Origin: Paralcaligenes ureilyticus
GTDB lineage: Bacteria; Pseudomonadota; Gammaproteobacteria; Burkholderiales; Burkholderiaceae_B
Assembly: GCF_004346225.1 (NCBI RefSeq)
Contig: NZ_SMAJ01000023.1
Location: 1-50,590, forward strand
Reading direction: 5' to 3'
Length of the DNA stretch: 50,590 bases
Shown here: positions 1-9,549 of the stretch, in pieces
Layout: each line of letters starts with the position of its first letter
Position numbering within the stretch: the stretch's first letter is position 1
Notes under the pieces: generated by a model
What the model was told of the DNA's origin: nothing
Databases searched by the model: none
What the model saw: the letters and a program-made list of their open reading frames with translations, nothing else
Translations under genes and position numbers: made by a program

Positions 1-174
1 GCAGGGCCTGGTTCGGGGAGGCAAGGCGTGCGCTGTTTGAGCGCCACGGGTGCGCACAGCATGCTGTGCGCGGCGCGAGTTCGCACGCCGCCCCGAATCA
101 GGTTCTGCGCGCGGGAAGTTCTGGCGCAGCCAGAACCGTGCCCGTCAGAGCCCGAACCAGCTCAAGCGCCCACG
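1..174. repeat. Partial copy of a long palindromic intergenic element (right part)
   Basis: The window opens inside this element. Bases 1-168 recur at 50423-50590 with only four differences, all C/T transitions. The core is GTTTGAGCG (35-43), then a perfect 20-nt palindrome GCGCACAGCATGCTGTGCGC (52-71), then GCGAGTT (75-81). A second hairpin TTCTGGC-GCA-GCCAGAA lies at about 118-134. The right terminus (157-174) is the inverse complement of the left terminus of the end copy (50380-50397, CGTGGGCGCTTGAGCTGG), so a full copy would be a palindrome of about 217 bp. No protein is recognised. The function is unknown. Confidence 0.8.
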
Positions 175-220
175 GCGCGGGTTTAGAAGGTTTTTAGCAA
201 CGATAACGTAATATAAAGAA

Positions 221-246
221 TGCCACCCACAAGGGGTGGCACTACA
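221..246 (-). repeat. REP hairpin, GCCACCC stem type
   Basis: Stem GCCACCC (222-228), loop ACAAG, stem GGGTGGC (234-240), followed by CTAC, which is GTAG at the foot of the hairpin on the minus strand. It is one of about 26 copies of the same hairpin design in this window. It lies between the palindromic element at the window start and ldcA. A reading frame open from a GTG at 236 inside this hairpin is not the true start of ldcA. Confidence 0.85.
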
Positions 247-352
247 AAAGCAAAAAGACACAGTCGGGCAGGCAAGACGCCAAGTCCACTATACTTATGC
301 GCGCCTGATTGCATACATTGAATTTCCTCCTTTCGTCTCGAAGAGCCTACCC

Positions 353-1264
353 ATGAGCCACGCCCCGCATCACGCCGCTTCCGGCATCTACCTCATTTCG
401 CCCTCCGGCGCCGTGGCCGACCCGAAAAGAGTCGAATTAGCTTGCGCCCGGCTGACCAAGCTTGGTTTCAAGACTGCCGTCGATCGCGCCGCGCTCGCCG
501 TGCACGAACGTTTTGCAGGAACCGACCGACAGCGCCTGGCCGGTATCGCCCGCGCCCTGAAGCAAAAGCTGCCTATCGTGATGGCAACGCGCGGCGGCTA
601 CGGTCTAGGCCGTTTACTGCCTTTCATCGACTGGCAGGCGGTGGCCGACAGCGGCAAAATATTCATAGGCCACAGCGATTTTACGGTGTTCCACCTGGCT
701 CTGTTGGCTCGCACCGGAGCTTCCAGCTTTGCCGGGCCGACCGCCGTGTTCGATTTCGGTTCCCCCACGATGGACGATCTGACGGCCGACCTCTTTGCCG
801 AAAGCATGCGCGGCGAGCTTGAAATCCTCAGTTTTGAAACCACCGACGCCGATGCGGTCGATGCGCGCGGCATTTTGTGGGGCGGTAATCTGGCCATGGT
901 GTGTTCCCTGGTGGGCACACCCTATCTGCCCAAGGTGAAAGGGGGCATTTTATTTCTGGAAGACGTGTGCGAGCATCCGTTCCGGGTCGAACGCATGCTG
1001 ACGCAATTGTGGCAGGCCGGCGTGCTGCAGCGCCAAAAGGCGATCGTATTGGGACATTTTTCCGACTACCGCCTGGCCTCGCATGACAATGGTTTTGACA
1101 TGCCCTCGGTGGTTCGATGGCTGCGTGCCAGTGTCAAGGTGCCGGTCGTAACCGGCTTGCCGTTTGGCCACGTCAAGATGAAGGCGACATTGCCTGTGGG
1201 CAGAAAAGTGGGTATTGCCACCGAAAAAGGCATGGCGCATCTCGTGCTCGAAGAGCATTTTTAA
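353..1264 (+). CDS. ldcA: Muramoyltetrapeptide (LD-) carboxypeptidase, S66 family
   Basis: Cytoplasmic serine peptidase of murein recycling that removes the terminal D-Ala from tetrapeptides. The 303-aa product has the family layout. An N-terminal SPSG segment (about residues 16-19) is followed by ATRGGYG (78-84) and the nucleophile motif GHSD with Ser108, corresponding to GxSD in LdcA. The catalytic Glu is likely in FLEDV and the His in GLPFGH near the C-terminus. The frame is open upstream to a GTG at 236, but that codon lies in a REP hairpin and the extra 39 residues have no family resemblance, so the ATG at 353 is chosen. It is a single gene with no obvious operon partner; ybiT follows after 87 bp. 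Family assignment is firm; substrate specificity is inferred from the family. Confidence 0.9.
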   Translation: MSHAPHHAASGIYLISPSGAVADPKRVELACARLTKLGFKTAVDRAALAVHERFAGTDRQRLAGIARALKQKLPIVMATRGGYGLGRLLPFIDWQAVADSGKIFIGHSDFTVFHLALLARTGASSFAGPTAVFDFGSPTMDDLTADLFAESMRGELEILSFETTDADAVDARGILWGGNLAMVCSLVGTPYLPKVKGGILFLEDVCEHPFRVERMLTQLWQAGVLQRQKAIVLGHFSDYRLASHDNGFDMPSVVRWLRASVKVPVVTGLPFGHVKMKATLPVGRKVGIATEKGMAHLVLEEHF

Positions 1265-1351
1265 GTCCGTAAACAGCGCGTCCTGGGCGCGTTTATCGCG
1301 GGCTTGTTAAACTTGCAGGTTCTTTTGACTTCTTCTACGCGATAACTCTCA

Positions 1352-2953
1352 GTGATCTCAACCGCAAATCTTACTATCCAGTTCGGCCCCAAGCCGCTAT
1401 TCGAAAACGTTAGTGTCAAGTTTGGCGAAGGCAACCGGTATGGCCTGATCGGCGCCAATGGCTCGGGCAAATCCACGTTTATGAAAATCATAGGCGGCGA
1501 CCTGGAGGCCAGCAGCGGCAACGTGTCGCTGGAGCCGGGGGTGCGTCTGGGCAAACTGCGCCAGGACCAGTTCGCGTTTGAGGACTGCCGGGTTCTGGAC
1601 GTGGTCATGATGGGCCATGAAGAAATGTGGCAGGCCATGACCGAGCGCGACGCCATCTACGCCAATCCGGACGCGACCGAAGAAGATTACATGCATGCCG
1701 CGAATCTCGAGGCCAAATTTGCCGAATACGACGGCTATACGGCTGAAGCGCGCGCAGGCGAGCTGTTGCTGGGCCTGGAGATCGGGGTCGATCAGCATAA
1801 CTTGCCCATGCGCGAGATTGCGCCTGGCTGGAAATTGCGCATCCTGCTCGCGCAGGCCCTGTTCTCCAATCCCGATGTGCTGTTGCTCGACGAACCGACC
1901 AACAACCTCGATATCAACACGATACGATGGCTCGAGGACGTGCTCAATGGTTATCAGAGCACGATGATCATCATCAGCCACGACAGGCACTTCCTGAATC
2001 AGGTTTGCACTCATATGGCGGACCTTGATTTTCGCGAATTGCGCATCTACCCGGGCAATTACGATGACTACATGCTGGCGTCCACCCAGGCGCGCGAGCG
2101 CGTGACGGCCACCAATGCCAAGGCGAAAGAGCGTGTGGCCGAGCTGCAGGACTTTGTGCGGCGTTTCTCCGCCAATAAATCCAAGGCGCGCCAGGCTACT
2201 TCACGCTTGAAGCAGATCGACCGGATCAAGGCCGACACCGTCGAGGTCAAACCGTCGTCGCGCCAGAATCCGTACATTCGTTTCGAGCAGAATAAAGTGA
2301 TGCATCGCCTGGCCGTGACGCTCGATCACGTGCAAAAATCGTATGACGCGCCGGTGATACGCCCGTTTTCCACCATGATCGATGCGGGCCAGAAGATTGC
2401 GATCATCGGCGCCAACGGCGTGGGGAAGACCACCCTGTTGCGTATGCTGGCGGGCGACCTGCAGCCAGATGGCGGCAGTATCAAGTGGTCGGATAACGCC
2501 GACATCGGCTACATGGCCCAGGATGTGTCCGAGCAGTTCCAGTACGACAGTAATCTGTTTGATTGGCTATTGGATTATCGACAAGTCGGCGATGATGATC
2601 AATCTCTGCGTTCGGTGTTGGGGCGCCTGCTTTTTTCGGCCGACGATATTCCCAAGATGGTCAAAGTGCTTTCGGGCGGCGAAAAGAACCGCATGAGCTT
2701 TGGGCGCCTGATGCTGGGCCGGCACAACGTACTGCTGATGGATGAGCCCACCAATCATCTGGACATGGAGTCGATTGAATCGCTGCAGTTCGCGCTTGAG
2801 AAGTACGCCGGTACGGTGGTCTTCGTATCGCACGATCGCGAGTTCGTGTCGGGTGTTGCCACCCGGGTGATCGAAATCATGCCGGGTGGGGAAATCGTCG
2901 ATTACCTGGGCAACTACGACGAGTATCTGAGTTCGCGCGGAATCGACACCTGA
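1352..2953 (+). CDS. ybiT: ABC-F family ATPase YbiT
   Basis: Soluble ABC-F protein with two ATPase domains and no membrane segment. ABC-F proteins act on ribosomes; the precise role of YbiT is unsettled. The 533-aa product closely resembles E. coli YbiT (N-terminal [30 protein letters not shown]). Walker A is GANGSGKST in the first half and GANGVGKTT in the second, with Walker [12 protein letters not shown] and [11 protein letters not shown]. The second half has the SGGEKNR signature, while the first signature is the relaxed APGWKLR form usual for this group. The linker with the [14 protein letters not shown] motif lies between the two ATPase domains (about 250-300). The start is GTG; no ATG is available nearby and no strong ribosome binding site is seen. 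Confidence 0.93.
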   Translation: MISTANLTIQFGPKPLFENVSVKFGEGNRYGLIGANGSGKSTFMKIIGGDLEASSGNVSLEPGVRLGKLRQDQFAFEDCRVLDVVMMGHEEMWQAMTERDAIYANPDATEEDYMHAANLEAKFAEYDGYTAEARAGELLLGLEIGVDQHNLPMREIAPGWKLRILLAQALFSNPDVLLLDEPTNNLDINTIRWLEDVLNGYQSTMIIISHDRHFLNQVCTHMADLDFRELRIYPGNYDDYMLASTQARERVTATNAKAKERVAELQDFVRRFSANKSKARQATSRLKQIDRIKADTVEVKPSSRQNPYIRFEQNKVMHRLAVTLDHVQKSYDAPVIRPFSTMIDAGQKIAIIGANGVGKTTLLRMLAGDLQPDGGSIKWSDNADIGYMAQDVSEQFQYDSNLFDWLLDYRQVGDDDQSLRSVLGRLLFSADDIPKMVKVLSGGEKNRMSFGRLMLGRHNVLLMDEPTNHLDMESIESLQFALEKYAGTVVFVSHDREFVSGVATRVIEIMPGGEIVDYLGNYDEYLSSRGIDT

Positions 2954-2954
2954 C

Positions 2955-2977
2955 CCGCAGGCCATGTTGGCCTGCGG
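2955..2977. terminator. Possible bidirectional hairpin between convergent genes
   Basis: A perfect 9-bp stem CCGCAGGCC / GGCCTGCGG with a 5-nt loop (ATGTT) starts just after the ybiT stop codon and lies before the end of the purine permease gene. There is no T-run on either strand, so intrinsic termination is not certain. It may instead protect 3' ends. Confidence 0.4.
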
Positions 2978-2996
2978 ACCGGGCTGTGGCTATGGC

Positions 2997-4292
2997 TTAG
3001 CCAGGGAAAAACGCGTATTTAATGACGAACAACACGGCGACCAGCAGTGTTGCCGGATGTATGTCCCTGAATTTTCCGGTAAAGGCCTTGAGCACCACAT
3101 AGCTGATAAAGCCGAACGCCAGACCATTGGCGATAGAGTAGGTAAAGGGCATGATCAGCGCAGCCAGGGCGGCCGGCGCCGATTCCGTGATATCGCTCCA
3201 GTCTACATCGACCAGCTCGCGCAGCATCAGGCAAGCGACATACAGCAAGGCTGGGGCGGTGGCGTATTCCGGGACGGAGCCGGCCAGGGGCGACAGAAAG
3301 AGCGCAAGAAGGAACAGAACACCAATGGTGAGAGCCGTCAGGCCGGTGCGCCCGCCTGCCTGCACTCCTGAGGCGCTTTCGATATAGGCCGTCGTGCTGC
3401 TGGTGCCCAGAAACGAACCCACCACAATGGCGGAGCTATCGGCCAGCAGCGCACGGCCCAGACGGTTGGGCTTGCCTTCCTGGATCAGCCCGGCACGTTT
3501 GGCCACGCCTATCATGGTTCCGGTCGCATCGAACACCTCGACCAGCACGAATACCAGAATGACGTGCAGAAAGCCGGTGTGCAGGGCGCCTGGAATGTCC
3601 AGGTGAAAGAACGTCGGGGCCAGGCTGGGAGGCGCGGAAAATACGCCATGGAATTGATTGTTGCCTGTCAGCATGGACAGTACGGTAATGGCCAGTATTC
3701 CGATCAGGATGGCGCCGCGTACTTTCAGCGTATCGAGGACGGCGATAATGAAGAAACCCAAAATGGCGAACAACGCCGGCGCGGCCGTCAGGCTGCCCAG
3801 GCCCACCTTGGTGGCCGGATTGGCAACGACGATGCCCGCGCCGCCCAGCGCAATAATGGCCAGAAACAACCCAATGCCGGCGGCGATGGCCGAGCGCAGG
3901 GACTTGGGGATTCCCGCTATCAGCCATGATCGTATGCCGGTAAGGGTCAATATGACGAAGATCGTGCCCGAGATGAACACCGCACCCAGCGCCTGTTGCC
4001 AGGTGTAGCCCATGGCGCCTACGACGGTGTAGGCGAAAAAGGCGTTCAGGCCCATGCCCGGCGCCATGCCAATAGGCCAGTTGGCGACGAACGCCATGAT
4101 CAATGTGCCGACCGCCGCCGCGAGGCACGTTGCCACGAAGACAGCGTCGTGATTCATATGCGCCGCATCGTGCAAAATATTCGGGTTCACAAAAATAATG
4201 TAGGACATGGTCAGGAAAGTGGTCAGACCCGCCAAAATTTCTGTGCGCGCGGTAGTATTGTGCGCCGCCAGCTTGAAGTAGTGTTCCAGCAT
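2997..4292 (-). CDS. NCS2 purine permease, AzgA/PbuG subfamily
   Basis: Inner-membrane transporter of the AzgA-like branch of NCS2, whose characterised members import hypoxanthine, guanine or adenine by proton symport. The 431-aa product has the diagnostic N-terminus TEILAGLTTFLTMSYIIFVNP, the segment GMGLNAFFAYTVV, the EVFDATGTMIGVA motif, and LLADSSAIVVGSFLGTSSTTAYIESASGVQAGGRTG. About 12-14 hydrophobic segments are visible. It is transcribed alone, convergent with ybiT and divergent from tsaD, with about 100 bp between the two starts. The purine substrate cannot be told apart by eye. Confidence 0.9.
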   Translation of the reverse strand: MLEHYFKLAAHNTTARTEILAGLTTFLTMSYIIFVNPNILHDAAHMNHDAVFVATCLAAAVGTLIMAFVANWPIGMAPGMGLNAFFAYTVVGAMGYTWQQALGAVFISGTIFVILTLTGIRSWLIAGIPKSLRSAIAAGIGLFLAIIALGGAGIVVANPATKVGLGSLTAAPALFAILGFFIIAVLDTLKVRGAILIGILAITVLSMLTGNNQFHGVFSAPPSLAPTFFHLDIPGALHTGFLHVILVFVLVEVFDATGTMIGVAKRAGLIQEGKPNRLGRALLADSSAIVVGSFLGTSSTTAYIESASGVQAGGRTGLTALTIGVLFLLALFLSPLAGSVPEYATAPALLYVACLMLRELVDVDWSDITESAPAALAALIMPFTYSIANGLAFGFISYVVLKAFTGKFRDIHPATLLVAVLFVIKYAFFPG

Positions 4293-4393
4293 TCGATTTC
4301 CCCAGTCGGTTGATTCGTTGACATAACAAAAAGAGGGTGAAGCTGCCGGCCATTCTATGCCCGTTTGAGCCTTGGCTGTACACTTTCGGCATC

Positions 4394-5446
4394 ATGATTA
4401 TTCTTGGCTTTGAAAGTTCCTGCGATGAAACCGGGGTGGCGGCGGTATGCACCGAACGCGGTCTATTGGCTCATGCCTTGCATAGCCAGATCGCGATGCA
4501 TCGGGAGTATGGCGGCGTGGTGCCCGAGCTGGCCTCGCGCGATCACATCCGGCGCGTATTGCCGCTGACCACCGAAGTCCTGCAAAAAGCAAATCTTTCC
4601 TTTGACGATATTGGCGCCGTGGCCTACACGGCCGGCCCGGGTCTGGCCGGAGCTTTGCTGGTGGGGGCAAGCGTCGCACAGTCGTTCGCCTGGGCTCGCG
4701 GGCTGCCGGCCATTGCCATCCATCATCTGGAGGGGCATTTGCTCTCGCCGCTGCTGGCCAGCCCGCGGCCGCAGTTCCCGTTTATTGCCTTGCTGGTATC
4801 GGGCGGGCATACGCAACTGATGCGCGTCAATGCGGTGGGCGACTACGAATTATTGGGCGAGACGCTCGACGACGCAGCGGGCGAGGCCTTTGACAAAACC
4901 GCCAAGTTGCTGGGCCTGGATTATCCGGGCGGCCCGGAGTTGTCGCGGCTGGCGCAAACGGGCAACTCCGCCGGCTACGATCTGCCTCGTCCGAAGTTGC
5001 ACAGCCACGATCTGGATTTCAGTTTCAGCGGCCTGAAAACGGCCGTGCTTACACGCCTGCGGCAATTGGAGCGGGAACCGGGCGGCCTCACGCCGCAGCA
5101 GCGCGCCGATTTGGCGGCGGCCACCGAAGCGGCCATCGTTGATGTTCTGGCTGCCAAGGCGATCAAGGCGTTGAAGCAAACCGGCTTGAGCCGCCTGGTC
5201 GTCGCGGGTGGTGTGGGTGCCAATCGGCGATTGCGTGAAAAGCTTTCCCAGGCGCTTGCCGCGCGACACGGCCAAGTGTTTTTCCCGCCGCTCGATTTGT
5301 GTACGGACAACGGTGCCATGATTGCCTTTGCCGGCGCGCTGCGGGTCAAGGCGGGTTTGGTCGATTTGTCCGACACCGGGCATGCCTTTACCGTCAAGCC
5401 TCGATGGGATCTGCAAGACGTTTGCCGGCCGGGCGTCCATCCTTAG
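4394..5446 (+). CDS. tsaD: tRNA N6-adenosine threonylcarbamoyltransferase TsaD
   Basis: Catalytic subunit that transfers the threonylcarbamoyl group to A37 of ANN-decoding tRNAs, working with TsaB, TsaE and TsaC, none of which is in this window. The 350-aa product begins [14 protein letters not shown], the ASKHA-fold ATPase start. Metal-binding His111 and His115 lie in HHLEGH, followed by [20 protein letters not shown] and the C-terminal [11 protein letters not shown]. The frame is open from 4337, but the added residues do not match the family, so the ATG at 4394 is chosen. The length is normal for bacterial TsaD. It is convergent with plsY, with only 35 bp between the genes. Confidence 0.96.
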   Translation: MIILGFESSCDETGVAAVCTERGLLAHALHSQIAMHREYGGVVPELASRDHIRRVLPLTTEVLQKANLSFDDIGAVAYTAGPGLAGALLVGASVAQSFAWARGLPAIAIHHLEGHLLSPLLASPRPQFPFIALLVSGGHTQLMRVNAVGDYELLGETLDDAAGEAFDKTAKLLGLDYPGGPELSRLAQTGNSAGYDLPRPKLHSHDLDFSFSGLKTAVLTRLRQLEREPGGLTPQQRADLAAATEAAIVDVLAAKAIKALKQTGLSRLVVAGGVGANRRLREKLSQALAARHGQVFFPPLDLCTDNGAMIAFAGALRVKAGLVDLSDTGHAFTVKPRWDLQDVCRPGVHP

Positions 5447-5481
5447 GCCGTGCGCCGCGGCACGCCGTGACGCCGCGATAA

Positions 5482-6129
5482 TTAATGCGCGCCGGGCTTG
5501 CCGCCTATTCGGCCTTCTTTGCCGGTCATCAGCCGGGCAATGTTGGCGCGATGGCGGGCTATTAGCCCGGCACTGATGAGGGCGATGGCCAGGCAGATGA
5601 CAGCGTCGAAATCCCAGGCTACGTCACCGCCGAACAGGTAGTACAAGGGTGCAAAGATGGCCGCCATGATGGCCGCGAGCGAAGAGTAGCGCGTCGCGTA
5701 GGCGACGATCAGCCACGTACACGCCGTGGCTGCGGCCAGCCAGGGTTGCAGGGCAAGCAGCACGCCCAGGGCTGTGGCCACCCCCTTACCTCCTTTGAAA
5801 TTGAGAAATATCGGGTAGATGTGGCCCAGAAAGACCGCTATGGCGCTTGCGCCCACGACCAGGCTGGGCAAATGAAAATGCGCGGCCAGCATGCCCGTGA
5901 ACCACACGGCCAGCCAGCCTTTTGCGGCGTCGCCAAGCAGGGTAAGCACCGCCGCTTTTTTGTTGCCGGTGCGCAACACGTTGGTGGCTCCGGGGTTTTT
6001 GGAGCCGAATGTGCGTGGATCCTGCAGCCCCATAAGACGGCTGACGACGACTGCGAACGACACCGATCCTGCCAGATAAGACAGCAAAACAAGGGTCAGG
6101 CTCAGAACGACAGCGCTTATCGAAGACAT
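5482..6129 (-). CDS. plsY: Acyl-phosphate:glycerol-3-phosphate acyltransferase PlsY
   Basis: Inner-membrane enzyme for the first acylation of phospholipid synthesis, using acyl-phosphate as donor. The 215-aa protein has about five hydrophobic segments and the three family motifs: [32 protein letters not shown] near the N-terminus, the lysine/threonine loop after [12 protein letters not shown], and [21 protein letters not shown] around residues 100-125. It is transcribed alone, divergent from surE with 111 bp between starts. PlsX, the acyl-phosphate maker, is not in the window. Confidence 0.95.
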   Translation of the reverse strand: MSSISAVVLSLTLVLLSYLAGSVSFAVVVSRLMGLQDPRTFGSKNPGATNVLRTGNKKAAVLTLLGDAAKGWLAVWFTGMLAAHFHLPSLVVGASAIAVFLGHIYPIFLNFKGGKGVATALGVLLALQPWLAAATACTWLIVAYATRYSSLAAIMAAIFAPLYYLFGGDVAWDFDAVICLAIALISAGLIARHRANIARLMTGKEGRIGGKPGAH

Positions 6130-6240
6130 GATGCAGGGACTCCAGAACGGTTTGGCATGATTCTACCTTGCACCTGGCCCAAAATTGCAAAACGACCGGG
6201 TACAATCCGCTAGGGTTATTGGTATTTTTGTGGAAGATGA

Positions 6241-6999
6241 ATGCGCATACTGGTGTCTAACGACGATGGTTATAACGCCCCGGGCATCGAGGCTTTGGTT
6301 CGGGCCCTGGATGGCCTGGGAGACCTGACCGTCGTAGCGCCGGAAACGAATTGCAGCGGCGCGTCGAACTCGCTGACGCTGAATCGGCCCTTGTCCGTGC
6401 GGCAGGCCGCCAATGGCTTTTACTTCGTGAATGGCACGCCGTCGGACTGCGTGCATATTGCGCTGACGGGTCTGCTGGATTTTCGCCCCGATTTGGTTGT
6501 GTCGGGCATTAATAATGGCGCCAACATGGGCGACGATACTTTGTATTCCGGTACGGTTGCCGCAGCGACCGAAGGGTTTCTGTTCGGGATTCCATCCATT
6601 GCCTTTTCCTTGATAAAAAAAGGTTGGGAGCATCTGGACACGGCGGCCCATGTGGCTCGATTGCTTGTTCAACAGCAATTGTCTGCGCCGTTGGCACAAA
6701 ATGTTCTGCTTAATGTCAACGTGCCGGCAGTACCGATCAAAGCCTTGCATGGGATGCAGGTTACGCGCCTGGGCAAGCGGCATCAGTCCGAACCGGTGGT
6801 CAAAAGCAGTACGCCGTACGGTGATCCGGTGTACTGGATCGGACCGGTGGGCCATGTTTCCGATTCGGCGGCCGATACGGATTTTGGCGCGGTAGCGCAA
6901 AACATCGTGTCAGTCACTCCGCTGCGACTGGACCTGACTCATTATGAGCAGTTGCCAGAGGTAAAAATTTGGGCGGGAGCCTTATGCGCAAGCCTGTAA
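6241..6999 (+). CDS. surE: 5'/3'-nucleotidase SurE
   Basis: Metal-dependent nucleotidase, also reported to have exopolyphosphatase activity in relatives. The 252-aa product starts [16 protein letters not shown], with metal-binding Asp8 and Asp9, and has the motif [27 protein letters not shown] good ribosome binding site (GGAAG, ending about 4 nt before ATG) supports the start. A TACAAT -10-like hexamer lies at 6201-6206 without a clear -35. The 3' end overlaps pcm by 16 bp, so surE, pcm, nlpD and the next exonuclease gene look like one operon. Confidence 0.96.
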   Translation: MRILVSNDDGYNAPGIEALVRALDGLGDLTVVAPETNCSGASNSLTLNRPLSVRQAANGFYFVNGTPSDCVHIALTGLLDFRPDLVVSGINNGANMGDDTLYSGTVAAATEGFLFGIPSIAFSLIKKGWEHLDTAAHVARLLVQQQLSAPLAQNVLLNVNVPAVPIKALHGMQVTRLGKRHQSEPVVKSSTPYGDPVYWIGPVGHVSDSAADTDFGAVAQNIVSVTPLRLDLTHYEQLPEVKIWAGALCASL

Positions 7000-7799
7000 C
7001 TCCATTTCCGTTCGCGACAGGCGCGCACAATCGTTTCGGCCGATCCAGCCTGGGCCGCGGGTTTTCCGCGAGCAACAGCAATACCCGGATATCCACGCCA
7101 GGTGCGCAGGCGCCGCGCGCGTCGGACGCCGACTCCGCGTCAACAATTGTCAACTTGGGTTTGAACTCCGAGCGTTCGCGTGGCATGATGATCCAGCGTT
7201 TGCGCAATCAGGGCATTCAGGATGAGCGTGTGCTGGCCGCCATGATGGCGGTGCCGCGCCATTTGTTTGTCGACGAAGGTTTGGCCAGCCGTGCCTACGA
7301 AGACGCGGCCCTGCCTATAGGTTATGGCCAAACGATTTCTCAGCCTTGGGTGGTCGCTCGCATGATTTCTGCCGTTTGTGAAAACCGCGTGCCGGTGAAA
7401 GTTCTGGAAGTGGGCGCGGGCTGCGGCTATCAGGCTGCTGTACTGGCGCAGTTCGTGCGCGAAGTGCACAGCATCGAACGCATCCGCGGTTTGTATGAGC
7501 TTGCACGCAATCACCTACGCGCGCTTAAACTGATTACGCGTATCCGTCTGTCTCACGCAGACGGAATGCTGGGCCTGCCCGGCGTTGCGCCTTTCGACGC
7601 TATTGTCGTGGCTGCGGCGGGTATTAAAATTCCTCCGGCCTTGTTCGAGCAGCTGGCTACCGGAGGTCGCTTGATCGCCCCGGAAGGGAGTTCGGCGCAA
7701 CGTCTGATTCTGGTCGAACGAATGGGCCCTACGACGTGGCACCGCGAAGAACTGGAGTCCGTGCGCTTCGTGCCGTTACGGGCCGGAACACAATCATGA
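6984..7799 (+). CDS. pcm: Protein-L-isoaspartate O-methyltransferase
   Basis: Cytosolic SAM-dependent repair enzyme that methylates isoaspartyl residues in damaged proteins. The 271-aa product has a long, poorly conserved, Pro/Ser/Arg-rich N-terminal extension of about 65 residues, as in Bordetella-type Pcm, then the enzyme proper: [38 protein letters not shown], the SAM motif [17 protein letters not shown], and [11 protein letters not shown]. The ATG at 6984 has GGGAG upstream inside the surE end; an ATG-like start at 6969 is possible but has no such site. The stop codon TGA overlaps an ATG of the nlpD frame (ATGA at 7796). Confidence 0.94.
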   Translation: MRKPVTPFPFATGAHNRFGRSSLGRGFSASNSNTRISTPGAQAPRASDADSASTIVNLGLNSERSRGMMIQRLRNQGIQDERVLAAMMAVPRHLFVDEGLASRAYEDAALPIGYGQTISQPWVVARMISAVCENRVPVKVLEVGAGCGYQAAVLAQFVREVHSIERIRGLYELARNHLRALKLITRIRLSHADGMLGLPGVAPFDAIVVAAAGIKIPPALFEQLATGGRLIAPEGSSAQRLILVERMGPTTWHREELESVRFVPLRAGTQS

Positions 7800-7816
7800 G
7801 TCATCAGGAGATCCAT

Positions 7817-8614
7817 ATGCATGCAGGGACGTCCCAGCCTACCGTTATCGCGGCACGCGAGCAACGCATGTCTCGCTATTTGTTGATTACGGCTGTTCTC
7901 GCCACGTCTATTTTGGCGGGCTGCGCATCGAGCACCTCGCATGCGCCCGTCACCGACCTGACCGGCGGTGCAAGCAGTAGCAGCAGTGCTGAGGCGGGCG
8001 GCACGTATATCGTCAAGTCTGGCGACACGCTGTATAAGATTGCCCAGAAAAACAATGTGGATGTGGCTACGCTGATCCGCGCCAACAATATCAGCGACCC
8101 AAGCCAGTTGCGGGTTGGCCAGACTTTGCGCCTGGGTGGCACCGGCGGGCCGGCGCCTGCTCCATCGTCGACGGTCACTGCGACGCCAGTTCCTGTTGCG
8201 CCTCCCGCGGCGGCCGAAGCCACCACGGCCGAGAAAGCCTCCGACGCGGCGCTGATTCAATGGGCGTGGCCGGCATCGGGGCGCATCATTCAGGGGTTCA
8301 ATTCCAATACCAAGGGGATCGATATCTCGGGCGCTCCGGGCGAGCCCGTGCACGCGGCGGCCGATGGCAAAGTCATGTATGCCGGCAATGGCGTAAGAGG
8401 TCTGGGTAATTTGATCCTTCTGGGTCATAGCAACGGGTTTATTACGGCTTATGCGCATAATCAGACCCTCCTGGTCAAAACCGGGCAGCAGGTGCATCGC
8501 GGCGCGAAAATTGCCCTGATCGGGCAAACCGACACAACCTCTCCGCGTCTGCATTTTGAAATCCGCCGCCGCGGTACGCCAGTCAACCCCTTGTCGTATT
8601 TGCCTCCCCGATGA
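7817..8614 (+). CDS. nlpD: NlpD-like lipoprotein: LysM plus degenerate LytM (M23) domain
   Basis: Outer-membrane lipoprotein of the NlpD/EnvC class, which activate cell-division amidases. A lipobox LAGC puts the lipidated Cys at about residue 36. A LysM domain (YIVKSGDTLYKIAQ to VGQTLRL, about 64-108) is followed by a Pro/Ala-rich linker and a C-terminal M23-fold domain. Peptidase zinc ligands are missing: the usual HxG(V/L)D site reads KGIDIS and the HxH site reads PRLHF. It is therefore expected to regulate rather than cut, unlike the intact M23 protein at 27205-28059. The start is uncertain. ATG 7796 overlaps the pcm stop, ATG 7817 has the best ribosome binding site (AGGAG at 7807) and is chosen, and ATG 7868 is also possible. 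Confidence 0.88.
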   Translation: MHAGTSQPTVIAAREQRMSRYLLITAVLATSILAGCASSTSHAPVTDLTGGASSSSSAEAGGTYIVKSGDTLYKIAQKNNVDVATLIRANNISDPSQLRVGQTLRLGGTGGPAPAPSSTVTATPVPVAPPAAAEATTAEKASDAALIQWAWPASGRIIQGFNSNTKGIDISGAPGEPVHAAADGKVMYAGNGVRGLGNLILLGHSNGFITAYAHNQTLLVKTGQQVHRGAKIALIGQTDTTSPRLHFEIRRRGTPVNPLSYLPPR

Positions 8615-9387
8615 TTCCAACGCTGGTTTTCGACCTTGAAACGATTCCCGACGCGGTGGGTCTGCGCCGTTTGAATCGTCATGGGCCGGAGATGAGCGAT
8701 GTGCAAGTGGTCGAGGCGGCTCTGGCTGCTCGCCGTGAAAGCCATGGCAACGATTTTTTGCCCTTGCACTTGCAGCAGGTGGCGGTGGTGGGCTGCGTGT
8801 TTCGCGACGACCAGGGTTTTCGCGTCAAAACGCTGGGCCATGCAGGGGACCCCGAGTCGACGCTGATAGCGGGGTTTTTCAAGACAATAGAGCGGTACAC
8901 GCCGCGGCTTGTGAGCTGGAACGGGTCGGGTTTCGATTTGCCTGTTTTACATTACCGCAGCCTGATCCACGGGATACAGGCGCCGCGTTATTGGGATACC
9001 GGCGAAGATGATCGCGATTTCAAATACAGCAATTACATTAATCGCTATCACAATCGTCATATCGATCTGATGGATTTGCTGGCCAAATATAACGGGCGAG
9101 CCAATGCACCGCTGGACGAGCTCGCCAAGCTTTGCGGTTTTCCCGGCAAGTTGGGCATGGATGGCAGCCAGGTCTGGCAGGCCTGGACCGACGGCCGGGC
9201 TGATGAAGTACGCGCCTACTGCGAGACCGACGTGGTGAATACCTGGCTGGTGTATTGTCGCTTTCGCTTTATCAAGGGCGAACTCGATCAGGCAGCTTAC
9301 GATGCCGAGGTGAAGCTGGTGCGCGACACGTTGGCAGCCAGCGATGCGCCGCACTGGAAGGAATACCTGGCGGCCTGGGACGCCTGA
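8611..9387 (+). CDS. Predicted 3'-5' exonuclease related to the PolB proofreading domain
   Basis: The 258-aa product has the three acidic exonuclease motifs of the DEDD superfamily: FDLETIPD at the N-terminus (Exo I, Asp and Glu), SWNGSGFDLPVL near residue 100 (Exo II), and YCETDVVNTWLVY near residue 210 (Exo III). It belongs to the stand-alone family of predicted exonucleases resembling the DNA polymerase B proofreading domain. The biological substrate is not known. Its ATG overlaps the nlpD stop (ATGA), so it is co-translated with the stationary-phase-type cluster, in the position where rpoS follows nlpD in many proteobacteria. Confidence 0.88.
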   Translation: MIPTLVFDLETIPDAVGLRRLNRHGPEMSDVQVVEAALAARRESHGNDFLPLHLQQVAVVGCVFRDDQGFRVKTLGHAGDPESTLIAGFFKTIERYTPRLVSWNGSGFDLPVLHYRSLIHGIQAPRYWDTGEDDRDFKYSNYINRYHNRHIDLMDLLAKYNGRANAPLDELAKLCGFPGKLGMDGSQVWQAWTDGRADEVRAYCETDVVNTWLVYCRFRFIKGELDQAAYDAEVKLVRDTLAASDAPHWKEYLAAWDA

Positions 9388-9549
9388 CGGATCCCAGGGC
9401 GCTTGGCGGCTTGTGCAGGCGGCCCTGAAATCAATTGAAAATGATTCGCGGTGGTTGAAACAGATTGGAAATGGGTTAGGGCCGACACTATGGCCTGCTT
9501 CATCATGTTCGTGAAGCGTTGACTTGCGATTTCTAAAGGGATCATCATC

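Noticed and set aside
4293-4393. Possible purine riboswitch before the purine permease
   Set aside because: The 101-bp gap has no aptamer-like conserved loops, and I could not draw the three-way junction.
3436-4452. Long minus-strand frame overlapping the purine permease in another frame
   Set aside because: Composition is Arg/His/Gly-rich with no family similarity; it is a shadow of the permease gene, extending over its upstream region.
9431-9455. Fur-box-like TGAAAATGATTCGC upstream of the Spy-like gene
   Set aside because: Only one half-site is recognisable and no inverted second half follows. The gene has no iron link.
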